Below, piece after piece: positions 12,545-21,188 of a stretch of DNA of 28,978 nt. The first letter of the stretch is position 1. Every line of letters starts with the position of its first letter. The notes under the pieces are model-generated. The model had not been told where the DNA came from, did no database searches, and saw only the letters and a list, made by a program, of their open reading frames with translations. The translations under genes were made by a program, and so were the position numbers. Location: NCBI GenBank assembly GCA_002490775.1, contig DKUR01000027.1, forward strand, positions 1-28,978, read 5' to 3'. This DNA comes from Lachnospiraceae bacterium UBA7199. GTDB lineage: Bacteria > Bacillota > Clostridia > Lachnospirales > Lachnospiraceae.

Positions 12545-13264
12545 TTATTCCATTTCCATTTCAGAAACAACGCCTGAAACAGCATCTATTGTAAGACTGT
12601 ATTCTTTTCCGCCTGCATAAAATTCCACTTCATATTCAGCAATGCCATCATCATATTCCAGTTCCAGTTTTGTATAGCTTATCTCTTCTTCACTGATTTC
12701 CACATAGCTTAACGCTATGGCCTTGGCCTCTTCCAGTGTAATCAAATCTGTCCTCTGTCCGTTTTCACCAATTTGTTCTATAGCCTCTTTTGACATTTCC
12801 AATACAGAATAATCATCCGCTTTGATTTCATACTCGTATTTCATAACAGAAGTGACAAATTCAATATCGTACACATCCCTTCCGTCATCATAATCCAATT
12901 CCGCCTTTGTAAAGGTCACCTGGGACGCTTCCAGCCCCGCATTTGTAAGAGCTGCATCTTTTGCCTGTTCTAATCCGGCATCCTCCTGCTTTTCTTCATT
13001 CTCCTTTACTACCTCTGCCGCCTGTCGTCCACTGTCACCCTGATTCGCGCCTTCTGTCTGCTGGCTGCCGTTATCCTGATTTGCGCCTTCTGTCTGCTGG
13101 CTGCTGTTATCCTGCTTCATTTCCTCTGCCTGTTCCTCCACAATTTCTGTCCCGGAAGCATTTTCTGTCTGGGGCGCAGACTTTTGTGCACAGCCCATAA
13201 GGAGCATTCCTATCAGTACTGTCATTCCCAAAAGTGTTATAAATCTAATTTTGTTTTTCAACAT
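12545..13264 (-). CDS. Lipoprotein with two PepSY-like domains
   Basis: A lipoprotein signal (LLGMTVLIGMLLMGC) places the mature protein on the outer face of the membrane. A low-complexity Gln/Asn/Glu linker with a 12-residue tandem repeat follows. Two PepSY-like units come next, each with a LEQAKDAALTNAG/LEEAKAIALSYV helix, a KxELxYDDG strand and a YE(I/V)EF strand. PepSY domains are thought to bind or inhibit proteases or peptides near the wall. The start is in doubt: ATG at 13264 is only three bases after GGAGG, whereas the next codon, TTG at 13261, is six bases away and may be the true start; both give the same signal peptide. It overlaps the diguanylate cyclase gene by about 20 bases, so it is co-transcribed. 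Confidence 0.82.
   Translation of the reverse strand: MLKNKIRFITLLGMTVLIGMLLMGCAQKSAPQTENASGTEIVEEQAEEMKQDNSSQQTEGANQDNGSQQTEGANQGDSGRQAAEVVKENEEKQEDAGLEQAKDAALTNAGLEASQVTFTKAELDYDDGRDVYDIEFVTSVMKYEYEIKADDYSVLEMSKEAIEQIGENGQRTDLITLEEAKAIALSYVEISEEEISYTKLELEYDDGIAEYEVEFYAGGKEYSLTIDAVSGVVSEMEME
13040..13111. repeat. 36-bp in-frame tandem duplication in the PepSY lipoprotein gene
   Basis: Units 13040-13075 and 13076-13111 differ at only two positions (C/T changes). They encode QDN(G/S)SQQTEGAN-type repeats in the linker between the lipid anchor and the PepSY domains. The 36-bp length keeps frame, so linker length can vary between strains. Confidence 0.9.
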
Positions 13265-14570
13265 TTCCCTCCGATTTGGCATATAATGCTCTTTTTTCTT
13301 CATACATCCGTTGATCCGCCTGTCTAATCAGGTGATCCATGTCTTCTTTTCCGTCAGGCCTCCATACACAGCCAAGAGCCATTGCGGCATCTGACTTTTT
13401 CATTTCTTTTCTTACCTTTTCTGTTCTTTGAAGCAGCTCCTCTTCCCTGATTCCTGCACACAAAGCGAGAAATTCATCTCCGCCTACACGAAACAGTTCA
13501 AAATCCTCAAAGCTCCTCTTTAAACACTCACAAGCACGAAGCAGCAGTCTGTCTCCCTCCTGATGGCCTTTTGTGTCGTTTGCTTTTTTCAGTCCCATAA
13601 CATCACAATACACAATTCCAATGCTTTTTTCAAGATCCATTGCTGCAATATAGTCATGCATTGCATGCCGGTTTCCAATTCCTGTCAACTGATCCTGAAA
13701 ACACATTTCCTCAAGACGCCTGACCAGATTTCTTCTTCGAAGCAGAGAAATAATAAAATGCCCCCATATTTCAAACAATATGGTAATATGATACAAATAT
13801 TTTTCCGGCGGATTATCCACACCATAAAACCCTATAATTTCTTTTTCATCCATCAAAGGGCTTACAATCAGCGACTGTATCTTCTGAGGCTTTAAATATT
13901 CATAAATATCAGGATCTTTTTCACGAATTTTTTCCAGATTTTTTATAATAACACTTTTTCCTTTCTGAAACCTTTGGTACCACAAATTTACCACATTAAA
14001 GGGAACTTTCTGAAGATTTTCCTTCTGGGGGACCACGCCGTTTGCACACCATTCGTATGTATTGTTAAAGGCTCTGCCCTCTATTTCTTCAAAAATATAA
14101 ACCCTTTCGCTGTTTAATGACTGCCCAAGGTACTCCAGCAAAACATTGATGGATATTTCCGGTGTAGGCGCTGACAGTGAAATCCGAAGCCCTTCGTTGA
14201 TCATAGCCTCATTATTCTCGCCTACCTCTTCCTGCCAGCCTGCAGGCCCCATATCCACAGCAAGCGTAAATTTATATTTTTTGCCATTTTCTTCGATCAT
14301 TGTTTCTTTTAAAGAAAGCTTTCTTTTTACCACCGGATTATAACACACATCTTCTAAAAAGCAGCCCTGCTTCAGCTTTTTATAACTGCATGACGCACAG
14401 GGAACCGCACTGCCTGCAAAAAGTTCATAGCACTTTTTTTCCTGCAGATCCCCATCCTTTATTTTGTATGCCTCACGCGCCTTTCGGTTCATATATACCA
14501 CTTGGCAGTTATCCATATCCACAACATATACAATTTCATTTAATTCGTTATAAAATTCCCATCTTCTCAT
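13245..14570 (-). CDS. PAS-GAF-GGDEF diguanylate cyclase
   Basis: Predicted to make cyclic di-GMP from two GTP. Domains: PAS-like region (1-75) with Cys in CYELFAGSAVPCASC, a feature that may bind a metal or cluster; a GAF-like region (about 120-270); and a GGDEF domain (about 285-430) with DxLTGIGNR, FCDxxGLKKxND-type metal site (YCDVMGLKKANDTKGHQEGD) and the active-site GGDEF at 363-367. The inhibitory RxxD motif is not present at its usual position five residues before GGDEF (FEDF instead), so product inhibition by that route is unlikely. No membrane segments, so the sensor is cytoplasmic. The ribosome site (GAGGAA, 12 bases upstream) is weak. It lies between a LytTR regulator gene and the PepSY lipoprotein gene. 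Confidence 0.92.
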   Translation of the reverse strand: MRRWEFYNELNEIVYVVDMDNCQVVYMNRKAREAYKIKDGDLQEKKCYELFAGSAVPCASCSYKKLKQGCFLEDVCYNPVVKRKLSLKETMIEENGKKYKFTLAVDMGPAGWQEEVGENNEAMINEGLRISLSAPTPEISINVLLEYLGQSLNSERVYIFEEIEGRAFNNTYEWCANGVVPQKENLQKVPFNVVNLWYQRFQKGKSVIIKNLEKIREKDPDIYEYLKPQKIQSLIVSPLMDEKEIIGFYGVDNPPEKYLYHITILFEIWGHFIISLLRRRNLVRRLEEMCFQDQLTGIGNRHAMHDYIAAMDLEKSIGIVYCDVMGLKKANDTKGHQEGDRLLLRACECLKRSFEDFELFRVGGDEFLALCAGIREEELLQRTEKVRKEMKKSDAAMALGCVWRPDGKEDMDHLIRQADQRMYEEKRALYAKSEGNVEKQN

Positions 14571-14643
14571 AGCTGTAATATATTCCTCATTATATGATAT
14601 TTATGCTTTGGCTATAGTAACATTTTTCATTTCACTTATTCCA

Positions 14644-14679
14644 CCTTATGGGATATTTTCTATTCCTTATGGGATATTT
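14644..14679. promoter_or_regulatory. 15-bp direct repeat with 21-bp period, candidate LytTR binding site
   Basis: CCTTATGGGATATTT occurs at 14644-14658 and again, identically, at 14665-14679, exactly 21 bp apart (two helical turns). LytTR regulators typically bind two direct repeats with about this spacing. The site covers the stop codon of the LytTR gene and lies 75-110 bases upstream of the diguanylate cyclase ATG; a TATAAT-like -10 is at about 14593-14598 with no good -35, as expected for an activated promoter. Confidence 0.6.
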
Positions 14680-15407
14680 ATTACATAATTTTCTCCAAAA
14701 TGATACGAAAAATACCTTTTCTTAAATTCTGCCATTCTTTTTCTGGATAAATAAACCCGGCTTCCATTATCCATGCAAATTTCTTCTCTCTCAATGGCAG
14801 CTACATGTTTTAAATTGAAAATATATGAACTACCACACCTGTAGTACTCTGAAAAATTTTCCAAAGTTTCATAAAGCTCCCATGTGGTTATCCGCACCTT
14901 GACAGTTTCATTTTCCAGATATATCACCTGATAGTTCCTTTGTGCTTCACAGTAAATAACCTCATCTGGATCTATTGGACGAATCCCGCCAGATACTTTT
15001 ACAAGAAATGATTTTTTTTCTTTTTTAGCTGCCGTAAACGCAATATCCATTGCATGAAAAAATTTCCCCTGTTCCAATGGCTTTACCAAATACTGGAGCG
15101 CGTCCACCTCAAAAGCAGTCAGTGCATGCTCCGTGGATGTTGTAAGGAAGATAACCGGCATCCTGCATCCTTTCTCCCGCAGTTCCCTCACCGCCTCCAG
15201 CCCTGTTTTTCCAGGCATAAAGATATCCATCAGCAAAATGTCTGGTACTCTTTGGGAGCTATCTATCTGCTCAAAAAATTTCTCTGCATTCTCAAACCTT
15301 TTTGTCTGATACTCCAGCACTGGATTCTTTTTTCTGTACATTTCCAGCAGCTCTTCTACTCGCTTTAGTTCCTCCTCCATATCATCGCACAGAGCAATTT
15401 GGTACAT
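14667..15407 (-). CDS. LytTR-family response regulator
   Basis: DNA-binding response regulator. Receiver domain 1-125 with acidic pair Asp8/Asp9, phospho-acceptor Asp61 (LLMDIFMPG), Thr89/Thr90 (FLTTSTEHAL) and Lys109 (LVKPL). LytTR DNA-binding domain about 135-240 with IYCEAQRNYQVIYL, RITTWELYETL, YRCGSSYIFNLKHV and VYLSRKRMAEFKKRY. 246 aa, normal length. GGAGG is nine bases before the ATG. No histidine kinase gene is next to it, so its partner is encoded elsewhere. Its 3' end contains one copy of the direct repeat described at 14644-14679, and the diguanylate cyclase gene follows, which makes that gene its most likely target. Confidence 0.93.
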   Translation of the reverse strand: MYQIALCDDMEEELKRVEELLEMYRKKNPVLEYQTKRFENAEKFFEQIDSSQRVPDILLMDIFMPGKTGLEAVRELREKGCRMPVIFLTTSTEHALTAFEVDALQYLVKPLEQGKFFHAMDIAFTAAKKEKKSFLVKVSGGIRPIDPDEVIYCEAQRNYQVIYLENETVKVRITTWELYETLENFSEYYRCGSSYIFNLKHVAAIEREEICMDNGSRVYLSRKRMAEFKKRYFSYHFGENYVINIP

Positions 15408-15483
15408 TTCTATACTCCTCCAAAATTCATCAATATAATTTTTTATTTTACCTCTTTTTTCTCCAAAAAGAAATGTCTAAAAA

Positions 15484-15512
15484 TTGACATTATTCCTGCC
15501 ATCTAGTATTAT
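15484..15512 (+). promoter_or_regulatory. Promoter of the DUF5684 gene
   Basis: Perfect TTGACA (15484-15489), 17-base spacer, TATTAT (15507-15512). The start would be near 15519, giving a leader of about 32 bases before the ATG at 15551. Confidence 0.85.
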
Positions 15513-15550
15513 GATATAAGTGTAAAAAATTTATGAAGGGAGATAGTGCA

Positions 15551-15934
15551 ATGGATTACAATTATGATGCTGCTTATGCTGCGGCAAGTGCCGGGATTCT
15601 TACCGTGTATTCAATTATCGTTCTTGCAATTGCTGTCTTAACAATAGTAGCAAGCTGGAAACTGTTTGTAAAAGCCGGTAAACCCGGATGGGCAAGCATT
15701 GTGCCTTTTTATTCACAATACTGCCTGTTTGACATCGCTTGGGGCAATGGCTGGTTATTCTTACTTAGTTTTGTTCCCTGTGTAAACTTCGTAATCATGA
15801 TCATGTTGTACTTAAAACTTGCCAAAGCATTTGGCAAAGGTACTGGATTTGGGTTGGGCTTGATATTCTTAAATACCATCTTTATGCTCATTCTTGGATT
15901 TAGTGACGCACAGTACATTGGTCCACAGTCGTAA
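15551..15934 (+). CDS. DUF5684 family integral membrane protein
   Basis: 127 aa with about three membrane segments: residues 17-38 (TVYSIIVLAIAVLTIVASW), 63-90 (WLFLLSFVPCVNFVIMIMLYL) and 98-113. Between the first two is the DUF5684 signature KAGKPGWASIVPFYSQYCLFDIAWG. Function unknown; some relatives are annotated as signal-peptidase-associated, without proof known to me. The ATG at 15551 has GGGAG eight bases upstream; an in-frame ATG at 15533 is before that site and is excluded. It has its own promoter and terminator and is one of few plus-strand genes. Confidence 0.88.
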   Translation: MDYNYDAAYAAASAGILTVYSIIVLAIAVLTIVASWKLFVKAGKPGWASIVPFYSQYCLFDIAWGNGWLFLLSFVPCVNFVIMIMLYLKLAKAFGKGTGFGLGLIFLNTIFMLILGFSDAQYIGPQS

Positions 15935-15938
15935 ACGT

Positions 15939-15969
15939 AATGGGCAGTCCGCAATGCGGACTGCCCATT
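15939..15969. terminator. 14-bp perfect hairpin between convergent genes
   Basis: AATGGGCAGTCCGC (15939-15952) pairs with 15956-15969 around a three-base loop, between the stop of the DUF5684 gene (15934) and the stop of the anti-sigma gene (15980). U-tracts are short on both sides. It probably serves both genes. Confidence 0.85.
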
Positions 15970-15979
15970 GTTAAAATTA

Positions 15980-16723
15980 TTAATCTGTCTCATTGAAAAG
16001 AGTCGAAATATTATCTACTACAAATGGATATTCTCCATCCGCATCACAGACAATATCAATTTTAAATTCATTTCCCACAATCATGTCAAGTGTAAAATCC
16101 CCAGGAATATAAATTTCTATCTGTTCGTCAGCAGAAAATGTACCTGAAGGATCCTGAAGGACAATTGCCTGATACAACGTTCCTTCAACACTGTCTTCCA
16201 TCTTGTCTGCTTCTTTTGTATCAACATATTTTTCCTCTGTTATCTGAACCGATATGTTTTCCAGAAGCAATATTTCTTCATTCAAATCTTCCACGCCTGC
16301 TTCCTTACGGGCAGCTTCCGGCATAGCTGCAGCGTCATAGCTTTCCGCTGTCTCACAGGAGGCTTCTTCCATACTGCCTTCCCCGCTCTCAGTCGTCGTA
16401 TCATATACTGCTTCGTCTGTTTCTTCCACAGCACATTCTTCTGTTGTCTGGGCAGCTTCCGCTGGTGCCTCTGCTGCTGCTTCAAAGGAAGCAGATTTAT
16501 TCACCCGTCTGGTGAGCATAAATGCCGGTATCGCTGCAGCCACACATAAAACCGCCGCTGCAATGCCTGCATATTTTCTCCAGAAGCTCACTGTCTTTGT
16601 TTTACTTATTTGTTTTGTTTCAGGTGCAGTTCTTTCACTCAGTCCGGCCTCAATCCGATCCCACAAATCAGGAATCTCATCTTGCGCAAGCGCTATATAT
16701 TCTTTTTCAAAATCCCTGCTCAT
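15980..16723 (-). CDS. Probable membrane anti-sigma factor
   Basis: N-terminal cytoplasmic segment EKEYIALAQDEIPDLWDRIEAGL (6-28), a pattern I associate with anti-sigma proteins paired to clostridial ECF factors, then a basic stretch and one membrane helix (about 50-70, YAGIAAAVLCVAAAIPAFML). The extracytoplasmic part has a very acidic, Ala/Glu-rich linker (78-140), then a small beta-rich domain (about 150-247) that may sense an envelope signal. It overlaps the sigma gene by 17 bases and has AAGGAGG seven bases before its ATG. The paired arrangement supports release of the sigma factor by proteolysis or a conformational change. No zinc-type HxxxCxxC anti-sigma motif is present. Confidence 0.8.
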   Translation of the reverse strand: MSRDFEKEYIALAQDEIPDLWDRIEAGLSERTAPETKQISKTKTVSFWRKYAGIAAAVLCVAAAIPAFMLTRRVNKSASFEAAAEAPAEAAQTTEECAVEETDEAVYDTTTESGEGSMEEASCETAESYDAAAMPEAARKEAGVEDLNEEILLLENISVQITEEKYVDTKEADKMEDSVEGTLYQAIVLQDPSGTFSADEQIEIYIPGDFTLDMIVGNEFKIDIVCDADGEYPFVVDNISTLFNETD

Positions 16724-17297
16724 AACCGCACCTCCTTAACTTTTTAACTGCATTTTGATATTTCCAGGTGACTGTCCCCATAGGAATCTCCATAGCCGCC
16801 GCTATTTCCTTAAAAGTCATCTCACCTAAAATCTTTAAGCTGATAATCTGTCGTTCCGAAGGTTTTAACATATCAAGCGCCTGCCTGATCGTCATACTGC
16901 CAATCACCTGCTCTTCCACCTGGCTTGATTTGTCCTCTGCCGGTTTTCTGTTTCCCTTCTTTTGTTCCTCTCCTTCTTCCCCTAAATCCTGTAAAAGTGC
17001 AGTAAGCTCTTCTTTTTTATGCTTCCGCAGAAAATCGACCGCCATGTTTCTGGCAATAACAGCCAGATACCCTTTATGCCCGCCGCCTGGCTTAAATTGA
17101 TCCGCCTTGTCCCACAAACGGATAAAAAACTCACTGGTTACATCCTCTGCATTTTCCTTGTTCTGCAGCACCTCATAAATAACCCGGTAAATATATCCTG
17201 CATAGCTTATGTAAATTTCCTTTAATGCGGTCTTATCTCCCTGTACCATTCGTGCCACAGCATTTTCAAATTGCTGCTCGTTCACTTGCCCCTCCAT
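16707..17297 (-). CDS. ECF-type RNA polymerase sigma factor
   Basis: 196 aa with sigma region 2 (about 22-92: ALKEIYISYAGYIYRVIY, ENAEDVTSEFFIRLWDKA, ARNMAVDFLRKHK) and region 4 (about 135-190: MLKPSERQIISLKILGEMTFKEIAAAMEIPMGTVTWKYQNAVKKLRR) joined by a charged linker (97-130). Regions 1 and 3 are absent, as in ECF factors. It precedes and overlaps the anti-sigma gene, so the two are made together. A TATAAT is at 17363-17368 with TTGACA only 12 bases away at 17381-17386, inside the dapL end; that spacing is too short for a normal promoter. The regulon is unknown. Confidence 0.92.
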   Translation of the reverse strand: MEGQVNEQQFENAVARMVQGDKTALKEIYISYAGYIYRVIYEVLQNKENAEDVTSEFFIRLWDKADQFKPGGGHKGYLAVIARNMAVDFLRKHKKEELTALLQDLGEEGEEQKKGNRKPAEDKSSQVEEQVIGSMTIRQALDMLKPSERQIISLKILGEMTFKEIAAAMEIPMGTVTWKYQNAVKKLRRCGYEQGF

Positions 17298-17363
17298 GTT
17301 CTTACAGCTTTCCCTCTTCTATTTCAGATACGGATCAGCCGCCTTGTTTTTATGGAAAATTCA

Positions 17364-18578
17364 TTATAACGATTTTATTCTGTCAACAGCCTCTACGGTG
17401 TTTTCATAGCTGCCAAATGCAGTCAGTCTGAAATAAGTTTCACCGCTTGGTCCGAAGCCGGAACCTGGTGTTCCTACCACATTGGCATTTTCAAGAAGAT
17501 AATCAAAAAATTCCCAACTGCTCATGCCATTAGGTGCTTTCAGCCAGATATAAGGTGCATTTACGCCGCCGGATACAGTATAACCAGCATCCTTTAATCC
17601 TTCTAATATATATTTTGCATTTTTCATGTAGTATGCAACCTGCTGTTTTAGCTGTGCCTTTCCTTCTTCTGAATATACGGCCTCTCCGGCACGCTGCACA
17701 ATATAGGGTGCTCCATTATATTTGGTGCCATGTCTTCTTGCCCAAAGGGCATGGAGCGATACATCTCCGCATTTTAAGTCTTTTGGAATCACAGTGTAGC
17801 CAAGACGCACCCCCGTAAATCCTGCATTCTTGGAAAAGGAGTGCAGTTCTATAGCGCAGGTTCTCGCGCCTTCACATTCATAAATAGAATGAGGCACATC
17901 CTCTTCTGAAATATACGCTTCGTAAGCTGCATCATAAATAATTACAGCGCCAACTTTATTTGCATAGTCAACCCATTCCTGAAGCTGTGCTTTGGTAATG
18001 GTCGAGCCGGTAGGGTTATTGGGAAAGCATAAATAAATCAAATCCGGTGTCTGTTTGGGAAGCTGTGGTGCAAAATTATTTTCTGCCCTGCAGGGCATAT
18101 AAATCACATCACTCCAGGTTTCCGTACCCGCATCATAATCACCGGTCCTTCCTGCCATTACATTGGTATCCACATAAACAGGATACACCGGATCACAGAC
18201 AGCAATCTTATTATCCACGCTGAAAATTTCCTGAATATTTCCTGAGTCGCATTTTGCACCGTCAGATACAAATATTTCATCTGCCGAAATAGCACATCCT
18301 CTGGCCTTATAATCATTCTCTGCAATCGCATTTCTTAAAAATTCATAGCCTAAGTCCGGCGCATATCCCTTAAAGGTCTCTGCCTTAGCCATTTCATCTA
18401 CTGCACTGTGAAGCGCTGATATAATAGCCGGCGCCAAAGGCTGTGTGACATCTCCGATGCCAAGGCGGATGATCTTTTTATCCGGATGTGCTGCTGCATA
18501 TGCGTTTACCTTTTTTCCAATTGTGGAAAACAGATAGCTCCCCGGAAGCTTTAAATAATTGTCATTAATCTGAAACAT
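17364..18578 (-). CDS. dapL: LL-diaminopimelate aminotransferase
   Basis: PLP-dependent class I aminotransferase that converts tetrahydrodipicolinate with glutamate to LL-diaminopimelate in one step, bypassing the succinylase/acetylase branches. Evidence: N terminus FQINDNYLKLPGSYLF and IIRLGIGDVTQPL typical of DapL, NNPTG at 187-191, DAAYEAY at 216-222 and the PLP lysine Lys250 in SFSKNAGF. 404 aa is standard. The ATG at 18578 has AAGGAGG six bases upstream; an in-frame start six codons earlier is before that site. It follows dapF by 41 bases, so LL-DAP production and its epimerisation to meso-DAP are encoded together, feeding lysine and peptidoglycan. Confidence 0.96.
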   Translation of the reverse strand: MFQINDNYLKLPGSYLFSTIGKKVNAYAAAHPDKKIIRLGIGDVTQPLAPAIISALHSAVDEMAKAETFKGYAPDLGYEFLRNAIAENDYKARGCAISADEIFVSDGAKCDSGNIQEIFSVDNKIAVCDPVYPVYVDTNVMAGRTGDYDAGTETWSDVIYMPCRAENNFAPQLPKQTPDLIYLCFPNNPTGSTITKAQLQEWVDYANKVGAVIIYDAAYEAYISEEDVPHSIYECEGARTCAIELHSFSKNAGFTGVRLGYTVIPKDLKCGDVSLHALWARRHGTKYNGAPYIVQRAGEAVYSEEGKAQLKQQVAYYMKNAKYILEGLKDAGYTVSGGVNAPYIWLKAPNGMSSWEFFDYLLENANVVGTPGSGFGPSGETYFRLTAFGSYENTVEAVDRIKSL

Positions 18579-18619
18579 TTTATTCCTCCTTTGCACTTAA
18601 ATTTTGTGCTGAATTTATC

Positions 18620-19453
18620 TTATATTTCTCCCTCAAACACAGTGGCTGCCTCTCCGGTCATATAAACCAGATCTGCTTCTCTATCCCATTTTACCTGTAA
18701 ATTTCCTCCTAATAGTTTAACAGTAACCTGCTCCTTCGTCAAACCATTTAACACACATGCCACCACAGTGGCGCAGGCGCCGGTTCCACAGGCTAATGTT
18801 TCTCCTGTTCCCCTTTCCCATACACGCATCTCTACCGTTTTATCATCCAGAACTTTTACAAATTCCGTGTTGGTGTGATTGGGAAAACGGACATGCTTTT
18901 CAAAAAGAGGGCCTACTTTTTCAATGGGAAAGTTTGATACATCCTCCACAAAAACCACCGCATGAGGATTCCCCATAGACACACATGTCATTTCATAAGG
19001 AGTATCCTCCACTTCAATTCTTTCAGAAATAACCTGCTCCCCATCTGAAATAACCGGAATATCCACCGCTTTTAACACAGGCGATCCCATATTGACTTTA
19101 ACAGTCGATACTTTTCCATCCACAATAGCCAGGTCAAGATACTTGATCTTTCCACAACTAATCACGCTGATTTTCGTTTTATCTGTAAGCCCTTTATCAT
19201 AAACAAACTTGGCTACACACCTGATTCCATTACCGCACATTTCCGCCCGGGAACCATCCATGTTATACATTTCCATCTCAAAATCGGCTTCCGTTGACGG
19301 GTTGATAAAAATCACACCATCTCCTCCAATTCCAAAATGCCTGTCGCTTAACTTCCTTACAAGTTCCGGTTTTTTCTCCATAGGAATCTTCTCCCTGGCA
19401 CCATCCACATAAATATAATCATTGCCGCAGCCATGCATTTTTGTAAACTTCAT
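18620..19453 (-). CDS. dapF: Diaminopimelate epimerase
   Basis: Cofactor-independent racemase that interconverts LL- and meso-diaminopimelate with two active-site cysteines. Both are present: Cys73 in EMCGNGIRC and Cys222 in LACGTGAC. Other family marks: MHGCGNDYIYVD (6-17), GIGGDGVI (41-48), MGNPHAVVF (160-168) and VWERGTGET. 277 aa is normal. The ATG at 19453 has AAGGAGG eight bases upstream; a TTG two codons earlier is too close to that site. First gene of the dapF-dapL unit; the 155-base gap before it (19454-19608) is AT-rich with no clear consensus promoter visible. Confidence 0.96.
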   Translation of the reverse strand: MKFTKMHGCGNDYIYVDGAREKIPMEKKPELVRKLSDRHFGIGGDGVIFINPSTEADFEMEMYNMDGSRAEMCGNGIRCVAKFVYDKGLTDKTKISVISCGKIKYLDLAIVDGKVSTVKVNMGSPVLKAVDIPVISDGEQVISERIEVEDTPYEMTCVSMGNPHAVVFVEDVSNFPIEKVGPLFEKHVRFPNHTNTEFVKVLDDKTVEMRVWERGTGETLACGTGACATVVACVLNGLTKEQVTVKLLGGNLQVKWDREADLVYMTGEAATVFEGEI

Positions 19454-19608
19454 GTGCAATCCCTCCTTAATGCTTTTCGTTTTAAAAATCGAATGAATAT
19501 TCCCACTTTCTTTTACTTTGCATTTACTAATTCACTTACAAATAGGTTACCACACTTTTTCTAATCCTAATATTGGTTTTCTTGGGATTGAGTTTGTAAA
19601 AAATGCTA

Positions 19609-21177
19609 TTATCTCATATTGACCGTATGGGTAATCAAATATCTTCCCTGCTCAAGTTCCTCTATCAAAAGGCTCATCTCACAGGAAGAAGCCGAAATCT
19701 CCTCCATTACCTGCTCCATATAACCCGTGCGGTAAGCATCATTCCGATAAGCTCCCTGCATTTCTTTAAGGAGTGCTTCTCCCTCTATTACATTGGAAAA
19801 TTCATAATTTCCCCGCCCCAATGCCATAATCTGGTTATAGCAGTTATCATAATAATCGGAAAGGCTGTATAAAATATTATTTTCACTCATTCCCACATCC
19901 GTAAGGCTTCTTAATCTATCTGAGGAATCCCCCCAATTATCCACATTCTGCAATATTGGCTCCGCTGTCTGTTCCAGATTTCGATACGCTCCTCCGCCGC
20001 AGGGAGGAAGATAGACTGAAAGCTCCTTTCTCATATGGGTATCTGCATAATCCTGATCTGACTGATTAAAATAATCATAACTGCCGCCCATGCCTTCTGT
20101 GTCGTCCCATGTGACATCCACGTTATAAAAACCATCCTCTAAAGAAACAATATTCCATGCATGATTTTCCCCTGCATATCCGGTACAATAATAACAGGGA
20201 ATTCCAAGCTGCTGCAATAAATACTGAAATGCCCTTGCATACCCGGCACACACTGTCCGTCCATTTACCATTGCGCTGTATGCGCTCTGATTCATCTCTG
20301 CGCCTAAATCATAAGTGATCCGCTCAATCAGGATATCATGAACCATTTTTTCCTTTTCATAGGTACTATCTCCAGCAGCAGCCTGATTTAAAATAGCATT
20401 AGCATTCTCGTTAAAAAGCGCTTTTTCACGCTCTAAATTCTGTGCAGTGCGGTTAAACTGCAGGCCGATCTCCACGCACTCACCGTTTCTTTTGTATTTA
20501 CACCGGTAAGCTGTTTCCAGCCAAAAAAGCTCTGGATGGTCATTATAAACTGCCGAAAAAACATTTCTAAGCTGTGAACCAGATATCTGCTCCACTGGGG
20601 CAAAAGTCTGATTTAGTGCATTGGCATTTGCATAAATCTGGCGGTAAAGATGCCGCCCTTTCTCATCCAGCATTCCATAATAAGGATAATAGACCGCATC
20701 AAAAATAAGACCGTCTCCGGTTTCACCGGGGCCAAGCTGACTTTCCAGGACTTTAGCCTCATCCTCTTCGATCTGCTGCCCTTCCTCCTGTACCTGCTGA
20801 TAACCATTTCTGCCTGATACCCGCTCGGGGATCACAAGCTCTGACTGCTCTGGCGGAATATACTCTGATTGGATTTCTGCAAGTCCGTCTAATTCTCTGC
20901 TTTCAGCCTCTCCCCACATATCCTCAGGCTGTCCTAAACTGCCTATATCATCTGCTTGGTCTTCTGTGCTTTCCGGCGCCATCTGATCACCTGCCTGCCA
21001 CTCGCCATTCGCACCATTTTCGTCAGTCCCGCCAGACATATTTGCCGCTTCTTGTTTTTGCTCCAGATGAAAAACAGCTTCTATCACATCAGGTCTGGTG
21101 GTATAAATAAAAACAAACAGGCCAAATAGAACAGACAATATCATCAAAAACATTACTAATTTTTTTACAAACTTCAT
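19609..21177 (-). CDS. Extracytoplasmic transglutaminase-like protein
   Basis: One N-terminal membrane segment (about 6-26), an acidic Gln/Glu-rich linker (38-150), then a transglutaminase-like cysteine protease fold from about 270. The catalytic triad is visible: Cys310 (GRTVCAGYARAFQYLL), His339 (GENHAWNIV) and Asp354 (YNVDVTWDD). Such proteins act outside the cell as peptidases or cross-linking enzymes in wall or surface metabolism; the substrate cannot be told from sequence. The region after 380 has no recognised domain. It starts 11 bases after the recQ stop and is probably co-transcribed with it, although no functional link is evident. 522 aa, AAGGGAG just before the ATG. Confidence 0.87.
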   Translation of the reverse strand: MKFVKKLVMFLMILSVLFGLFVFIYTTRPDVIEAVFHLEQKQEAANMSGGTDENGANGEWQAGDQMAPESTEDQADDIGSLGQPEDMWGEAESRELDGLAEIQSEYIPPEQSELVIPERVSGRNGYQQVQEEGQQIEEDEAKVLESQLGPGETGDGLIFDAVYYPYYGMLDEKGRHLYRQIYANANALNQTFAPVEQISGSQLRNVFSAVYNDHPELFWLETAYRCKYKRNGECVEIGLQFNRTAQNLEREKALFNENANAILNQAAAGDSTYEKEKMVHDILIERITYDLGAEMNQSAYSAMVNGRTVCAGYARAFQYLLQQLGIPCYYCTGYAGENHAWNIVSLEDGFYNVDVTWDDTEGMGGSYDYFNQSDQDYADTHMRKELSVYLPPCGGGAYRNLEQTAEPILQNVDNWGDSSDRLRSLTDVGMSENNILYSLSDYYDNCYNQIMALGRGNYEFSNVIEGEALLKEMQGAYRNDAYRTGYMEQVMEEISASSCEMSLLIEELEQGRYLITHTVNMR

Positions 21178-21188
21178 AAGCTCCCTTT

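Noticed and set aside
17363..17386. TTGACA and TATAAT upstream of the ECF sigma gene as a promoter
   Set aside because: The boxes are only 12 bases apart, too close for a sigma-A promoter; I could not find a better-spaced pair.
19454..19608. A terminator between the transglutaminase-like gene and dapF
   Set aside because: Only a 5-bp AATCC/GGATT pairing around 19563-19589 is visible, with no U-tract; too weak to list.
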